64,000 nucleotides of DNA from Trachythela sp. YZ-2020 (lineage: Eukaryota; Cnidaria; Anthozoa; Malacalcyonacea; Clavulariidae). A model generated the notes under the pieces. That model worked only from the letters and a program-made list of their open reading frames with translations. It made no database searches and was not told the origin of the DNA. The stretch's first letter is position 1, and every line of letters starts with the position of its first letter. Positions 51,728 through 63,990 of this stretch are shown piece by piece. The DNA is taken from positions 1,178,001 to 1,242,000 of the forward strand of contig JADLSH010000170.1 in NCBI GenBank assembly GCA_016169945.1, given 5' to 3'. A program made the translations under genes and the position numbers.

Positions 51728-52097
51728 ATGTATAAAAAAGGTAATCCAACTTTGGCGTGCTATTGTAATGTGGTATATGTAACTACTCTGTAAATGAACG
51801 AAATTTTTTCATATGCGGAATGATCAGGCTTTTAGCTGTTGAATGACACTTTTTTAATGCCAAATCGAGAAAATACAAGTCCGATAAAAAATGGTAGTCA
51901 GAATCGCATATTTTCACCTTTAATGAATTACTCCTAAAACAGTATTAAACTATACCTCTGTGCCTAATTAAAGCAGTGCATAACAAAAGAAAAAACAATT
52001 AATCATGAACATGTCACAGCTTGCATCTGGTTTTACAACATGTTTATTGAAAATTATTTACATTTAAACTTTAATTTACATTTAAACTTTAAAGAGT

Positions 52098-52685
52098 TTA
52101 TGTGCCCATGCCTTCAACGTGACCACCATCTCTCTCAATACAAAGTTGACATCGCTGCCGCATTGCTTGGAATGTTTTTCTGATTAACGCGGGATTATTT
52201 CTCAACACTTCAACTTCATGTCGAATGCGGTTCTGCAAATCATTCAGATCATGTGGCGGGTTTGTGTACACTTTATTCTTTAGGTAACTCCAAAGAAAGA
52301 AATCGCAAGGAGTAAGATCAGGCGATCGTGGTGGCCATTCCACGTATTGGCCGAGGGCAATCACACAATAACCAAACAATTATCTTAACCGGTCACGGAC
52401 CGCAATTAAACAATGTGCTGGAGCACCGTCTTGCACCCACCAGAGATTTCGGTATGCCCCCTCAATTTGCCTCTGAAAATGTTGCTGGAGTTGTGGCACA
52501 ACATCGTTGTTTATCATTTGGAGATAAATTTGTCCAGTGACATTTCTTTCAAAAAAAATGGACCAATTATCTGGCCGCTGCCACAAAGCCCAGTCCAAAC
52601 CGTCTCGACTGATGTTGACCTCATAGTTGAACTTGGGCGGTTGTCCTGCGACTGCGTAAAAAGAGTACAATTTCAGCCATGTCAA
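52098..52685 (-). pseudogene. Tc1/mariner-type transposase, C-terminal half
   Basis: The frame 52685-52380 holds NVTGQIYLQMINNDVVPQLQ and WWVQDGAPAHCLIAVRDRL (second catalytic Asp in QDGAPAH). A frameshift at about 52378 leads to LGQYVEWPPRSPDLTPCDFF (third catalytic position region, SPDLTPCDFF) and KNKVYTNPPHDLNDLQNRI. It ends GGHVEGMGT. The N-terminal DNA-binding half is missing. LINE sequence starts next to its truncated end. Confidence 0.85.
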
Positions 52686-52738
52686 ATTTACTTTACATTG
52701 TGATATTTTATGTTGTATTTCGTCTACTTATCTCCATT

Positions 52739-53441
52739 ATGTCCGTAATAACACCAGAAGCATTGAATGCAATACTTGATACAAAATTAGCACCGATTAA
52801 TAACAAAATTGACGAATCAATTCAGTCAATGTCGTTTATCAACGAGAAATATGAGCAAATAGTGACAAAGCTGTCAACCTTTGAAGAGGAAGGAAAAGAT
52901 CTTGCAAATGAAAACAAGGCACTTAAAGTTCAGCTACAATCAACTGCTAATAAACTCGAAGAATTAGCAAAAACCCAGGACGAAATGGAGCAATACATCC
53001 GCCGGGAATGCATAGAGATACGAGGTATTCCATATTCGCAAGTCGCAAGTATGACTGGCGTTGATATTGCAGACAAAGATATCTCTATAAGTCATAGATT
53101 GAGGGCCAACGAATCTTGTAAAGGTAAATCTGTAAACTCACCACCAATCATTGTGAAATTTGTAAGGCGGGAGGCCAAAGAAAGTGTGTATAAAGCGAGA
53201 AGAAGGCTTATAAATGTCAATACCAAGGACCCTTGGGTGCCGAGTTGAACAGAACATCTTCATTACTGAGAGCCTAACAAGGAAAAATAAAGATCTGTTC
53301 AAAGCAGCTTACAAAGTAAAGAAGGATAAGGGATTTAAATTTATCTGGACATCAAATGGAAAAATATTTCTGAGAAGAAGTGAATCCAGTTCTGTTCTAC
53401 CAATTAAACATGTGTCTGATCTCCAGAAACTTCAAGTGTGA
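52739..53441 (+). pseudogene. LINE ORF1 (coiled coil plus RRM-like), frameshifted
   Basis: ATG at 52739 opens MSVITPEALNAILDTKLAPI. A coiled coil (KLSTFEEEGKDLANENKALK and following heptads) leads to an RRM-like core with ECIEIRGIP, DISISHRL and PPIIVKFVRREAKESVYKA. Near 53228 the frame changes, and the C-terminal part (IFITESLTRKNKDLFKAAYK, FIWTSNGKIFLRR) is read in the next frame to 53441. The protein would bind the LINE RNA. Confidence 0.75.
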
Positions 53442-53505
53442 AAAACAAGTTATGTTGCCAGATAAGTACATTTTAATTATATTAACAATAGTACTATAGT
53501 GTATC

Positions 53506-56500
53506 TTGCATTGCATGTCTGTAGAATATAACTCACTACCTCGCTTGGAAATAGGCTCTGTGGCCACTAATGTGTCACATTTAACAAATTCTGATGTAGA
53601 TTTACACATGCCATGTGACCTAAACTTTAACTATTATAGCATGGATCAATTTATTAACAATGATGAAATTTCCCAATGTCTTTCTGAAAAAAATTCCTTT
53701 TCAGCTTTAAATTGTAATATAAGGAGTCTGTCAGCTAATTATGATAAATTGGTAGATATGTTAACTCATTTTACTGTTCCATTTTCGGCAATTGGTCTTA
53801 CTGAAACCAAATTTAAATTCAACCAAGATCCTATTATGAATCTTGATTTACCTGGTTATTGTTTTGTATCCCAACCTAGTTATTCAAATGCTGGTGGTGT
53901 AGGTTTTTATGTAAAAGAAACCATTACTTGGACAATTCGTGATGATTTAACAGCTTCAAAGTCTGAATTTGAAGCTTTATGGATTGAGATACAGAGTGAT
54001 TCTCAACATAATATGTTATGCGGAATTATATATAGACATCCCAATGGCAATGTTGACATTTTTCAGAATTATTTAAATTCGATTATTGATGGCATCCACA
54101 GAGAAAATAAGTATTGCATGATTATGGGTGACTTTAATCTGGATCTTCTAAATTATGAATCTCACCCCAAAACTGATGAATTCATGAATATATTAGGAAC
54201 CTCTTTTTTCCAACCATATATTCTGCAACCAACTCGAATAACTGATCATACTGCAACTTTAATTGATAATATATTTTTTAACTCACTTGAACATTTTGCC
54301 ATTAGTGGCAACTTAATTTATGATCTTACAGACCATTTACCTAATTTTCTAATAATTAATAAATATTCAACACTACCAAATAATGTAAAAATATTTAAAA
54401 GGGATTATTCAAAATTAAATGAATCCGCATTAATAGCTGTGGTTCAGTCAATTGACTGGTACTTGCAACTTCTGCCTAATGAACAAAATCCTTCAGAATT
54501 GTTTCACTCATTTTATGATAAAATAACTGAAATTGTTGATAAGCATATACCAATCAAACAATTATCTAAAAGAGAGATCAAAACCCAGTCTAAACCTTGG
54601 GTAACAAATGGAATTAAGAATTCTATTAAAGTAAAAAATAGGCTATATAAAAAATTTCTAAAAACAAAGTCACCTTACTACTATAATAGATTTAAATTTT
54701 ATCGAAATAAAGTAAATCATCTTTTGCGAATCAGAAAAAGACAATATTATAATAATTACTTTGAAAAAAATGTTAATAATAGTAAATTAATATGGAAAGG
54801 AATCAAGCAAATTATACATCTAAAAAAAAATCCAATCATGCCCCAGCTAAAATCCAAGATGGAAGTTATGAAATATCAGATAAAAAGGAAATGGCTAATT
54901 ATTTTTCAAATTATTTCGCTAATATTGGTAGCAACTTAGCAAACTCCATTCCAAATGTAAACCATTCTCCACTTGATTATCTAGACAAAACATATTCTGA
55001 TAGCTTTTACATTTATCCAGTAACACCTACAGAAATTGAAACTGAAATTTCAAGTCTAAAACTTGGTAAGGCCTGTGGACCATTTAGTGTACCAATAAGA
55101 GTAATGAAGATCCTGAAGCATGTAATTTGTAAGCCCCTGGAAATAGTATTCAATGCTTCTTTATCTCAAGGAATAGTACCTAGTAATCTAAAAATAGCTC
55201 AAGTTATTTTAAAAAGGGTATGCAAAGTTCCCCAAACAAGTATCGACCAATTTCTCTATTAGAAAAACTCATGTATAAGAGAGTTATGAACTTTCTTAAA
55301 AAATATGATATTCTATATGAAAAGCAATTTGGTTTTCGAACTCGGCATTCAACTAGCCATGCTGTATTATGCATTATTGACAAAATTCAACAAGCAATAG
55401 AGGATAAAAACTATTCATGTGGAATATTTCTTGATTTTAGCAAGGCATTTGATACCATTGATCATAATATTCTGATTGGAAAAATGGAAAAGTGTGGCAT
55501 TCGAGGTATTGCCAAGGAATGGTTTGTCTCGTATCTTAGCAATCGACAACATTTTGTGACTTTGGATAACATATCCTCAGATTTCAGTTCAGTAAATTGT
55601 CGTGTACCCCAAAGATCAGTGCTTGGCCCACTACTTTTCCTCTTATATATCAATGACTTTTATAAAAGTTCAAAAATTTGGGATTTCCACCTTTTCGCAG
55701 ATGATTCAAACTTATTTTATAAACATTAAAATCTTGTGACACTCAATTCGGATATGAATAAAGAATTATTTAACATTCATACATGGCTTTGTGCTAATAA
55801 ATTGTCTCTGAATAGATAAATCAAATTTTATCTTGTTCCATCCTGTACAAAAAAGATCACTTATGACATTAAGCTAGAAATTAATAGTATTGAACTAAAA
55901 AGAGTATATAGTATAAGGTATCTTGGAGTTTTTATTGACTCTCATTTGAATTGGAAGAGTCACATTGACTATATTGGTAAAAAAATAAAACGAAGTATAG
56001 GTATTCTTTCTAAAATGCGTTATCTTACGGATATCAACACTTTAATTATATTATGCTTTAATATATCCTTTCTTAACCTATGGTGTGATTGCTTGGGGCT
56101 CAACGTATCCCACATCCCTGAACTCTCTCTATGTTCTACAAAGAAAGGCTGTACGTATAATTACTTTCTCTAAATTCGACTCTCACTCTAGTCCAATCTT
56201 CAAACTCCTTAATATCATCCGATTATCAGATATATTTACATTATCTACAACCATTTTTATGCATAAATATCACAATGATAAATTGCCATTTGTTTTCAAT
56301 GACCTGTTTGTCCCAGTTAAAAAAATACATAGTTATAACACCAGACTCGCATCTAAAGAATCATATTCATTGCCAAAAACCAGAACAAACTTTGGAATTT
56401 TTAATATTAGATATCACAGACCCAAAATATGGAACTCCTTTCTTGAAGATGATAAAAAGTTGTCATCTTCTCAATTAAAATCTAAGATAAAATTACGATT

Positions 56501-56516
56501 TATTGAGTCATATTAA
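53506..56516 (+). pseudogene. LINE ORF2 (AP-endonuclease, RT, C-terminal domain), broken
   Basis: Endonuclease: ALNCNIRSLSANYDKL, LTETK, MGDFNLDLL, and LTDHLPNF near 54335. A frame slip in a nine-A run at about 54824 leads to FSNYFANIGSNLA and KLGKACGPFSVPIRVMK. A second shift at about 55215 leads to KYRPISLLEKLMYKRVMNFL, then the RT blocks IFLDFSKAFDTIDHNIL, VPQRSVLGPLLFLLYIND (Arg for Gly) and HLFADDSNLFY (YADD-type box). A TAA stop follows at 55727. The distal part reads YLGVFIDSHLNWKSHI, YVLQRKAVRIITFS and SYNTRLASKESYSLPK. All domains are present but not in one frame. Confidence 0.85.
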
Positions 56517-56837
56517 GAACTTGTATAATTATGTATATAATTTGGCCAGTTTATAAATTATATACAGTAAGTATTGTATTTGCTATGCTTTCTATCCTTT
56601 AGTTAATTTGCTGCTTGTTTGTTTGTTTGTTGTTTTTTGTGTCTTTTTCTATGTGTTTGTTTTTTTTGTGCCGGATTTTCATAAATATAAAAACTTCTGA
56701 TAAAAACATCTGCCTGATTCATTTAGCCCTTATGGTTATTTCAGGTAGATAAGACCTACACCTATTGTAAATAGCATTTCTGAAATTATTGTAAATATTT
56801 AAAAATGGTCAAATAAATCCTTGTCGTCGTCGTCGTT

Positions 56838-57440
56838 GAATATCAACCACCAAAGGATGATGACTTTGAGCGCTTGTATCTATGGCGCCCCTCACCCAAA
56901 ACGGACGAAAATACCACCAATCGATTCAGCAAACACACCTGTTGTTGGCTAATGCCAAACAAATCGCTAAACACATTGTTCTACAGATCTCCGTGAGTTT
57001 TAACACCTTTGTAATCTGATATTTATTATTATGGTAAACTAATTATATATTCAGTACCTTTGGTCGATTATAACTTCTGTTTTAAAAACTGTGTGATATT
57101 CGCTAATACACCGTTTTATAGAGCTTTAAAAACAGTACATACTGACCAACTTGCAAAGAAACACAATAAAAATTGAAATGTAGCGTACGGGTCAAACCGG
57201 AATTTCAGACAAAAAAAACGGAAAAGGCCCAAACACAAACAAGGACTGTTGCTATGGTTTTTTAAGTGGCCGGAATGAATTCCCCAGGGTACAATACCCT
57301 ATATAAGTTTTTTGTCGGGACTGAAGCGCGTGAGCAAACCATATATAATCGAACTACGGCAAGCGCATGCATGCTGGAAAATTCATGATAAATAAAAAAA
57401 ATTCAAAATGAATATTTCTATTTGCCGTATCCCAGCCAAG
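56838..57440. other. Intergenic DNA
   Basis: No gene supported. The sequence is AT-rich with a homopurine AAAAAAAACGGAAAAGG patch at about 57213. Confidence 0.5.
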
Positions 57441-58219
57441 TTTTACCAAATAAAGACACAGATAAAAAGCTAAATTTCGACCAGTAGAAGTCTGTGGATA
57501 TAATAAACATATGAAAAGATATTAAAGATTGTTTGAGTTGAACTGAAGTATGACTGGAGGTATGTTTGGGATTAAACTTTTAGTATTTTTGATTCTGTAA
57601 TGTTTAGTCTGCAAAATAGCCCACTGTTAAAAAGGAGATCGTACTCAAAGTGCTCTTGCGACAACATAATTAAAATGCGACCGACCAGAAAGAGTTAAAG
57701 TCAAAATATCCGCCATATTGAAATGTCATTGTTGCCATAGCAACGGCAGTTATGGATGATATTTGAAAAATTTCAAGCTCTTCAGTTATTGTTTTATACA
57801 AGGCATTTTTAATTTCCAACAAATAATAATTGTGGACAAATTTGGATCGAAATTGGACGTGTTATGTTAAAAACTGTAGGGAGCCACCTTAACTCTTTCT
57901 GGTCGGTCGCATTTTAATTATGTTGTCGCAAGTTGTCGCAAGAGCACTTTGAGTATGATCTCCTTTGCAAAATATTTACCCCCTGGCAATGAAATTAACA
58001 CCATTGGAATCCTTACAAAATAAGCTTTTTAACAGTGGGCTATTTTGCCGACTAAACATTACAGAATCAAAAATACTAAAAGTTTAATCCCAAACATACC
58101 TCCAGTCATACTTCAGTTCAAATCAAACAATCTTTAATATCTATTAATATCTTTAATATCTTGAAAGACTTCTAATGGTCGAAATTTAGCTTTTTATCTG
58201 TTTCTTTATGCTGTAAAAC
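57441..58219. mobile_element. Long-inverted-repeat element, about 780 bp
   Basis: The left arm 57441-57699 (TTTTACCAAATAAAGACACA ... CGACCAGAAAGAGTTAA) pairs with the right arm 57889-58219 over its full length. The right arm has an extra block at about 57965-58026 and a short GTTGTCGCAA duplication. The 190-bp centre has no ORF. Long terminal inverted repeats with no gene suggest a non-autonomous DNA transposon. No target duplication was identified. Confidence 0.7.
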
Positions 58220-58451
58220 ATGCCTTCGATAGGCACTTTTTCCATTGTTTTAGCTGGAGAAAAGGACACTTTGAAGAAAACGTGGAGCACATGCCCCTGT
58301 GGCCCCCCCCCCCGGTTCCTACTACGCCACTGGACGTATTAATTCTAACAATTAAACTTCAACATTCCGAGTGAAAGCTTTTTGTCTGGCACTTAGAAGT
58401 TGCATGTTTCATAGATTTATATATTTTACTGTTTAGTATATGCAGGCCCAA

Positions 58452-58810
58452 TCAAGCATGGCATCAACTGGACAATCGAGCGAAGCAGCATCTGGAGAAT
58501 CCAGCATAGTATCAACTAGAGAATCCAATGTTGCAATAACTGGAGAATCAAGCAAGGCAGAAAATAAAGAATCGCACAGGGCAGTTACTGTAGAATCCAG
58601 TATTGCAATAACTGGAGGATCGAGCATGGCATCAACTGAATACTCAAGCATAGCAGCAACTGCAGAGTCCAGTATTGTTGCAGTAACTGGAGGATTGAGC
58701 ATGACATCAACCGGAGAATCAAGTATGGCAGCAACTAGAGAATCTGATGTTGCAATAACTGGAGAATCAAGCAAGGCAAATACTGAAGAATCAAGTAGAG
58801 AAAGGAGATG
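58452..58810. repeat. 24-bp minisatellite readable as an 8-residue protein repeat
   Basis: About 14 units of 24 bp, each reading roughly SSMASTGE, SSIVSTRE or SNVAITGE on the plus strand. The frame is open for 125 codons (58440-58817), and the minus strand is also open. An AG (TATGCAG|GCC) precedes it and TGTACCTGA ends it, so it could be a repetitive last exon of a Ser/Thr-rich protein. One unit carries a 3-bp insertion (IVAVTGG), keeping the frame. Confidence 0.7.
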
Positions 58811-58947
58811 TACCTGAATGTAAGCCTGAAACATAGTTAATTATATAGTTGCCACTGTTACTGTACAACAAACACTGAGCTGTAGATAGCCTAGTGTCTG
58901 GCCTTTCACTTTCCCAATGCTTGGTGCACTGGAGTGAAAAGCCTGGG

Positions 58948-59183
58948 CATAGAATAGGAAATGACTAGAGGGGCCACTTGAGGCCAAACCTTTGAAGTTT
59001 TTGATGCTGCGCATGTCGCATTACGCATATTCATTACCATTATTCTAGCCAGTCAATCGCATTTTCTGACCAATAAACACGCTGAACTGGCTGGTCCGCC
59101 ATTATTCTGGCCAGATAACTGCATAAAAATAGGGTCTCGCATTACACTGCAGAGTGGCCTTTCTGGTCATTTCCTATTCTGTG
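58948..59183. mobile_element. MITE with 32-bp terminal inverted repeats, 236 bp
   Basis: The left end CATAGAATAGGAAATGAC and the right end GTCATTTCCTATTCTGTG are inverted copies, continuing through GGGGCCACT against AGTGGCC. A direct duplication of CCATTATTCT.GCCAG (about 59037 and 59099) lies inside. There is no ORF and no clear target duplication. Confidence 0.75.
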
Positions 59184-59189
59184 GTCTGG

Positions 59190-60000
59190 GGAGAAGTTGG
59201 AAGGCGAGAAGGCCTAGCACAATCCACAAATATGCCCTTCTATGAGTAAGACATAAGCAGGTAAAATAGTACACTTCAATTATAACTTACCATACAACAT
59301 AAACGAATCTGCTATCATTGATATTTAATTTTTCAAATGCCTTGTTTAAAATGGCCTGGAATCAGGCATTAAAGATTGGTGCTAAGAGATTTTGTGGGGC
59401 CCTGGCAAAATTTATCTGGGGCCCTATGACAACATAATTTTAAGCCAGCAAAAACAGACTGCTATAGTTGGGTGCTCCTTCTTCGAGGGCCTCAACTCAG
59501 AAATGCCTGCCATTTGGCATAGACATAAAACCACTATGGCAGACCTGCCAACCCTTGAGTAGCAGAAATAGTGAGTTGCTATCTAAAAAGTCGTGAGATT
59601 GACTGAAAAATCGTGAGACCTCGAAATTTTCAGGTTTGCTCATTAATATGGCCAGGGTTAACTTTAACAACACTAGAAAATAATCAATAGATATTCAATC
59701 TTAGGATAGTATGCATTTATATTTTGTTAATATAACCGTAATGCAAGGCTTATTAAAAATATGCTGTTTTTTCTTTATGGCTTTAGTAGCTTCCAGTGTC
59801 AGTACAAGTTCTTCGGAAATATAACGCAATATCTGTACAAAAACAAGAAAACTACGAGTAATCAAGACTAGCAGGACAATAAACTTAGCAGGACAATAAA
59901 CTTAGCCTTTTACTTTGTAATACAAACATCACGCATACAAAATTCTTGCATTGTGCATTGCGCATTATTAATATACTACTAAAATTATGATGTTTCCTTG
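59190..60000. other. Intergenic DNA before the second LINE
   Basis: No gene supported. It contains repeated motifs such as TCGTGAGA (59591 and 59611) and a short direct repeat AGCAGGACAATAAACTTAGC (59870-59906). The stretch GCTCCATGCTCCCCGGAGGTCC at 60015 lies in the likely LINE 5' leader. Confidence 0.45.
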
Positions 60001-60107
60001 GAAGAGTGTGCCTTGCTCCATGCTCCCCGGAGGTCCATGCTCCATGCTCCCCGTTCATTGAACGGGACGGACGTGTATTTTTTGCTCCGTCAATAACGAA
60101 TTCTGAA

Positions 60108-60800
60108 ATGCCTGAGACTATCAAATCTCTTAAGATAGAAAACGATTCACTTAAAAGTCAAATCGTAATCCTACAGAAAGATTTCAAATCTTTTCAAGAA
60201 GCTATGGACAAGAAACTCGCCAAATTGCCGCGTGTTTGCAACGATAAGACCGTCAATCTATCGGATAGCGAGGCAGAAAAAAGTCTTAACTTCCTTGGAA
60301 ACCAAGTCGACGATATGAGTCGCTTCCGTGAGTTTGCCGAGAAAGAATTCAAACGACTAAATAAACGTCTCGAAGGAGTGGCAAAAAAATCAGATGAACT
60401 TTCAGATGCTATAGATGATATTCAAAAGTACAGTTATCAGTACAACGTCAAACTTCTCGGTGTTCCCGAATGTAATGAAAGAGAAACAGCTGCCATGTCG
60501 ACTGAGTTATGCGTTCGACTATTTAACGGAATGGGTGTAGAAGTAAAAGCCTACGATATCGATATAGCACATCGAGTCCCGTACAGAAATGCATCCGCTA
60601 CAGGCCCGAAACCTATCGTCTGTAAATTTGTTCGAAGAGTGGTCAAAGATGAAGTTATTCGACAACGAAAAGAAGCGAGTAAAGTAAAATCTGAAGCCTT
60701 GGGCCTCTCGTCAGACGCTTCCCTTTGTAATGTTTTGGTCATGGAACATCTTACGCCGAAAACACAAAATCTTCTCGCCGAAGATTTAAGATTTAAGTGA
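60108..60800 (+). CDS. LINE ORF1 (coiled coil plus RRM-like), intact
   Basis: ATG at 60108 (MPETIKSLKIENDSLKSQIV) starts a coiled coil to about residue 125. An RRM-like core follows: YNVKLLGVPE, MGVEVKAYDIDIAHRVPYRN and KPIVCKFVRRVVKDEVIR. The C-terminal part is VMEHLTPKTQNLLAE. The frame is uninterrupted. Upstream codons from 60006 continue the frame but are rich in the CTCCATGCTCCCC repeat and are probably leader. It would be the RNA-binding partner of ORF2 below. Confidence 0.8.
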   Translation: MPETIKSLKIENDSLKSQIVILQKDFKSFQEAMDKKLAKLPRVCNDKTVNLSDSEAEKSLNFLGNQVDDMSRFREFAEKEFKRLNKRLEGVAKKSDELSDAIDDIQKYSYQYNVKLLGVPECNERETAAMSTELCVRLFNGMGVEVKAYDIDIAHRVPYRNASATGPKPIVCKFVRRVVKDEVIRQRKEASKVKSEALGLSSDASLCNVLVMEHLTPKTQNLLAEDLRFK

Positions 60801-60865
60801 TCTAGAAGGACTAAATGTGTCATAAACAAGATAAGTAAATTTAATGGTGTTAAAAAAATTTTAAC

Positions 60866-63800
60866 ATGCCCTGTAACATAAATCAAAATTCCCTGACAGT
60901 TCTCCCTTTTAATCACTTAGATGATTGTTCTTTTAATATTGCATTGTACGAAATGGCTCATGGTCCACTGCACTTTGATGCGGACCGCCTCGATACCTTA
61001 TTATTCAATCCAATTGACGAATCTCATTTAGATTACCTAACGCAGAATCTAGATCCGAATTTTACTTTTTCCGCGCTTTCTCCTACCAGCAGTTATATGG
61101 TTCAGGACGAGGTCAACGCAATCCTTGAATCAAAACAAGAAAATGCTAGCTTTTCGCTCCTGCATGTAAATGCTCGTAGTTTGCTCAGTAGCTTTGATGA
61201 TCTAAAATCTCTTGCAGCAAATAGTCGCCAATCTTTCACTGCAATAGGTATCTCTGAAACCTGGTTGAATGATACTACATCAGACAGAGTTAATCTCCCT
61301 GGATATAACTTTTTGTCTTGTCATAGAACTGCGAGGTCCGGCGTGGGGTGGGTTTGTACTTGCGAAATGATCTTGAATATCGAATATGCTCGGAGTGTAA
61401 CTTTTCAGATCCAAATATGATTGAGTCGTTGTTTGTTGAAATATTCGTACCAAATAGCAAGAACATTGTAGTTGGTGTAGTTTATCGATCACCAAACCAA
61501 AATTTATCTTTATTTTTGGATAAGTTTAATGAAATTCTTTCTACCATTTCAAAAACAACAAGCACTGTTACATAATGGGAGATTATAACATAGATATGTA
61601 CTGCTTAAACGCGCATTCCGCAACTAATGAATTTGTCGAAAATCTGTTTTCCCATATGTACTTGCCTCTAATAAGTATGCCAACGCGCATCACAGCACAC
61701 ATTCGCAACGCTTATCGACAATATTTTTACCAACCATTTGACACAAAATTTATTCAGTGGAATTATTATTAATGACCTGTCAGATCATTTACCGGTCTTT
61801 GTTTATGTCTTTTCAGAAACTCCTCCCCCTCGCAAAAGTGCTGAAAAGACCATATTTAGGGACTTTAGCGACAGCAATATTATTAAATTTCGTTCACATC
61901 TTACTAATGTCAATTGGGAAAATCTCCCTAATCAAGATGCAGACAGTGCTTTCGATGCTTTTCAGTATGAATTTTCTAAATTATATGATCTTAGCTTTCC
62001 TTCTAAATCAGTTAGAGCAAAAAACTCGAACAAACCATTAACACCTTGGATGACAAGAGGGCTATTAACCTGTGTTAGGAAAAAGAATAAACTCTATAAA
62101 AAGTTCATTATTTCACGAAGTCCTGTCAAAGAAAGACAATACAAGAAATACAAAAACAAGCTTACTCATTTGATTAAGATTGCTAAGAAAACATATTATG
62201 AGAATAAATTTGAAACTGCAAAAAACGATCACAAAACAACTTGGAAGCTAATAAACGAAGTAATTAATAAACGTAGAACAAAAACCTCACTGCCTTCCTC
62301 GTTTATATCAAATAACACCCTTCTCTCTGATCCTAAAGACATTGCTAACAGGTTTTGCAAATATTTTGCTAACATTGGCCCTGATCTTGCAAGTAAGATT
62401 CCTGAGACCCCAAACTCTTTTCTTTCTTTCCTAAATTCAAATAGCGAAGAATCTATTTCACTTCATCCAACAAATGTAATTGAGCTTTTAGAAATCTGTA
62501 ACTCTTTTAAAACAGCTAAAGCTCCTGGTTATGATAATCTATCCATGTATGTAATCAAAAAATCTATTGACCTAATAGTAAAACCTCTTGTTAATGTTAT
62601 AAATCTCTCTTTATCCAAAGGGGTCTTTCCAAGTAAACTAAAGATCGCTAAAATTATACCAATTTTTAAAACTGGAAATCAAAGTTTCTTTACAAACTAT
62701 AGACCTATATCAGTCCTGACAAACTTTTCAAAATTATTTGAAAAGTTATGCAAATCAGGTTAACATCATTCATTGAGCAATGTGAAATTTTGTATAGATT
62801 TCAGTTTGGTTTTCGCAGTAACCATTCTACTATGCATTCACTTGTTTCTCTAATAAATAACGTTGCCACGGCCATTGATCAGAATCAGATAGCTGCTGGA
62901 GTGTTCATTGATCTTTCAAAGGCTTTTGATACCTTAGATCATGAAATATTATTTACTAAATTACAACATTATGGTATAAGAGGCTTTGCACTCCAATGGA
63001 TCAAGAGCTATTTCTGCAATCGTGAACAATTTGTTCAATATAATGAAACCTGTTCCTCCATGGAAAGATTAAAATGTGGAGTTCCGCAAGGTTCTATTTT
63101 AGGCCCATTATTCTTTATTTTATATATCAATGATCTACCGAATGCATTAGAACTGTCAAAATCTTATCTTTTGCTGATGACACTAGTATATATTATTCAA
63201 ATTCCGATATCAAGCAACTTGAATTTGTTTTGAACAGTGAACTTCGAAAGCTGGATATCTGGATGAAGTCAAATAAATTGTCTGTGAACATCAGTAAAAC
63301 AAATTATATCATTTTTCGGCCGAGACAAAAGAAAATTAATTTAAATCTAGTTATCCAATATAACAATCAAATGATCACCCAAAAACAATATATAAAATTT
63401 TTAGGAGTATATATAGACGAACATTTGTCATGGAAGGAACATATTAATTATATTTGCAATAAAATCCAAGTCTGTTGGAATTATTTACCGATCACGATAT
63501 CTACTGTCATCCATAACAAGATTATCCTTGTACTACACTTATTTATCCCTATCTTACTTATTGTAATATTGTATGGTCTTCCACTTATGTAACCAACCTC
63601 AATAGAATTCTCCTTTTACAAAAACGAGCTGTACGTATTCTTACAAATTCCGAATACCGTGCACACTCTGATCCACTTTTTAAACAACTCAAAATATTGG
63701 ATATATTTAAGTTAAATACATTTCACATTGGCAAGTTTATGTTTTTATATCAACATTGCATGTTGCCAACCTGCTTTGATAATCTGTTTACAACAAACAA

Positions 63801-63990
63801 TCAAATACATGGTTATAACACCAGATTTGCCGGTAACTATAGATCTCATGCTTGTCGAACTAATATCAAGCAGTTCACAATCTTATACTCAGGACCAAAT
63901 ATTTGGAATTCTTTACCTACAAATATAACTGTGATAAACACAATCTCGTCTTTCAAGATGCAACTTCGTAATTTTCTGCTTAACGAATAA
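60866..63990 (+). pseudogene. LINE ORF2 (AP-endonuclease, RT, C-terminal domain), broken
   Basis: The domains are in order. Endonuclease: LLHVNARSLLSSFDDL, GISETWLNDTTS, then a frameshift at about 61345 (RSPNQNLSLF), a TAA at 61573, MGDYNIDMYC, and after a shift near 61735 LSDHLPVFVY. RT: NKLTHLIKIAKKTYYENKFE, ANRFCKYFANIGPDL, KAPGYDNLSMYVIKK, NYRPISVLTNFSKLFEK. A shift near 62750 leads to FQFGFRSNHSTMHSL, GVFIDLSKAFDTLDHEIL and GVPQGSILGPLFFILYIND. After a shift near 63165 comes the ILFADDTSIYYS box. The C-terminus reads KFLGVYIDEHLSWKEHI, LLQKRAVRILTNSEY and HGYNTRFAGNYRS. All motifs are kept but split among five frames. Confidence 0.85.

Larger units (their letters stand above)
52690..56837 (+). 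mobile_element. Nearly full-length CR1/L2-group LINE with (GTC)n tail
   Basis: It carries ORF1 and ORF2 in LINE order. The 3' end reads AAATAAATCC followed by TTGTCGTCGTCGTCGTTG, a microsatellite tail instead of poly(A), as in CR1/L2-type elements. The 5' boundary lies somewhere between the mariner remnant and ORF1. Several frameshifts inactivate this copy. Confidence 0.75.
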
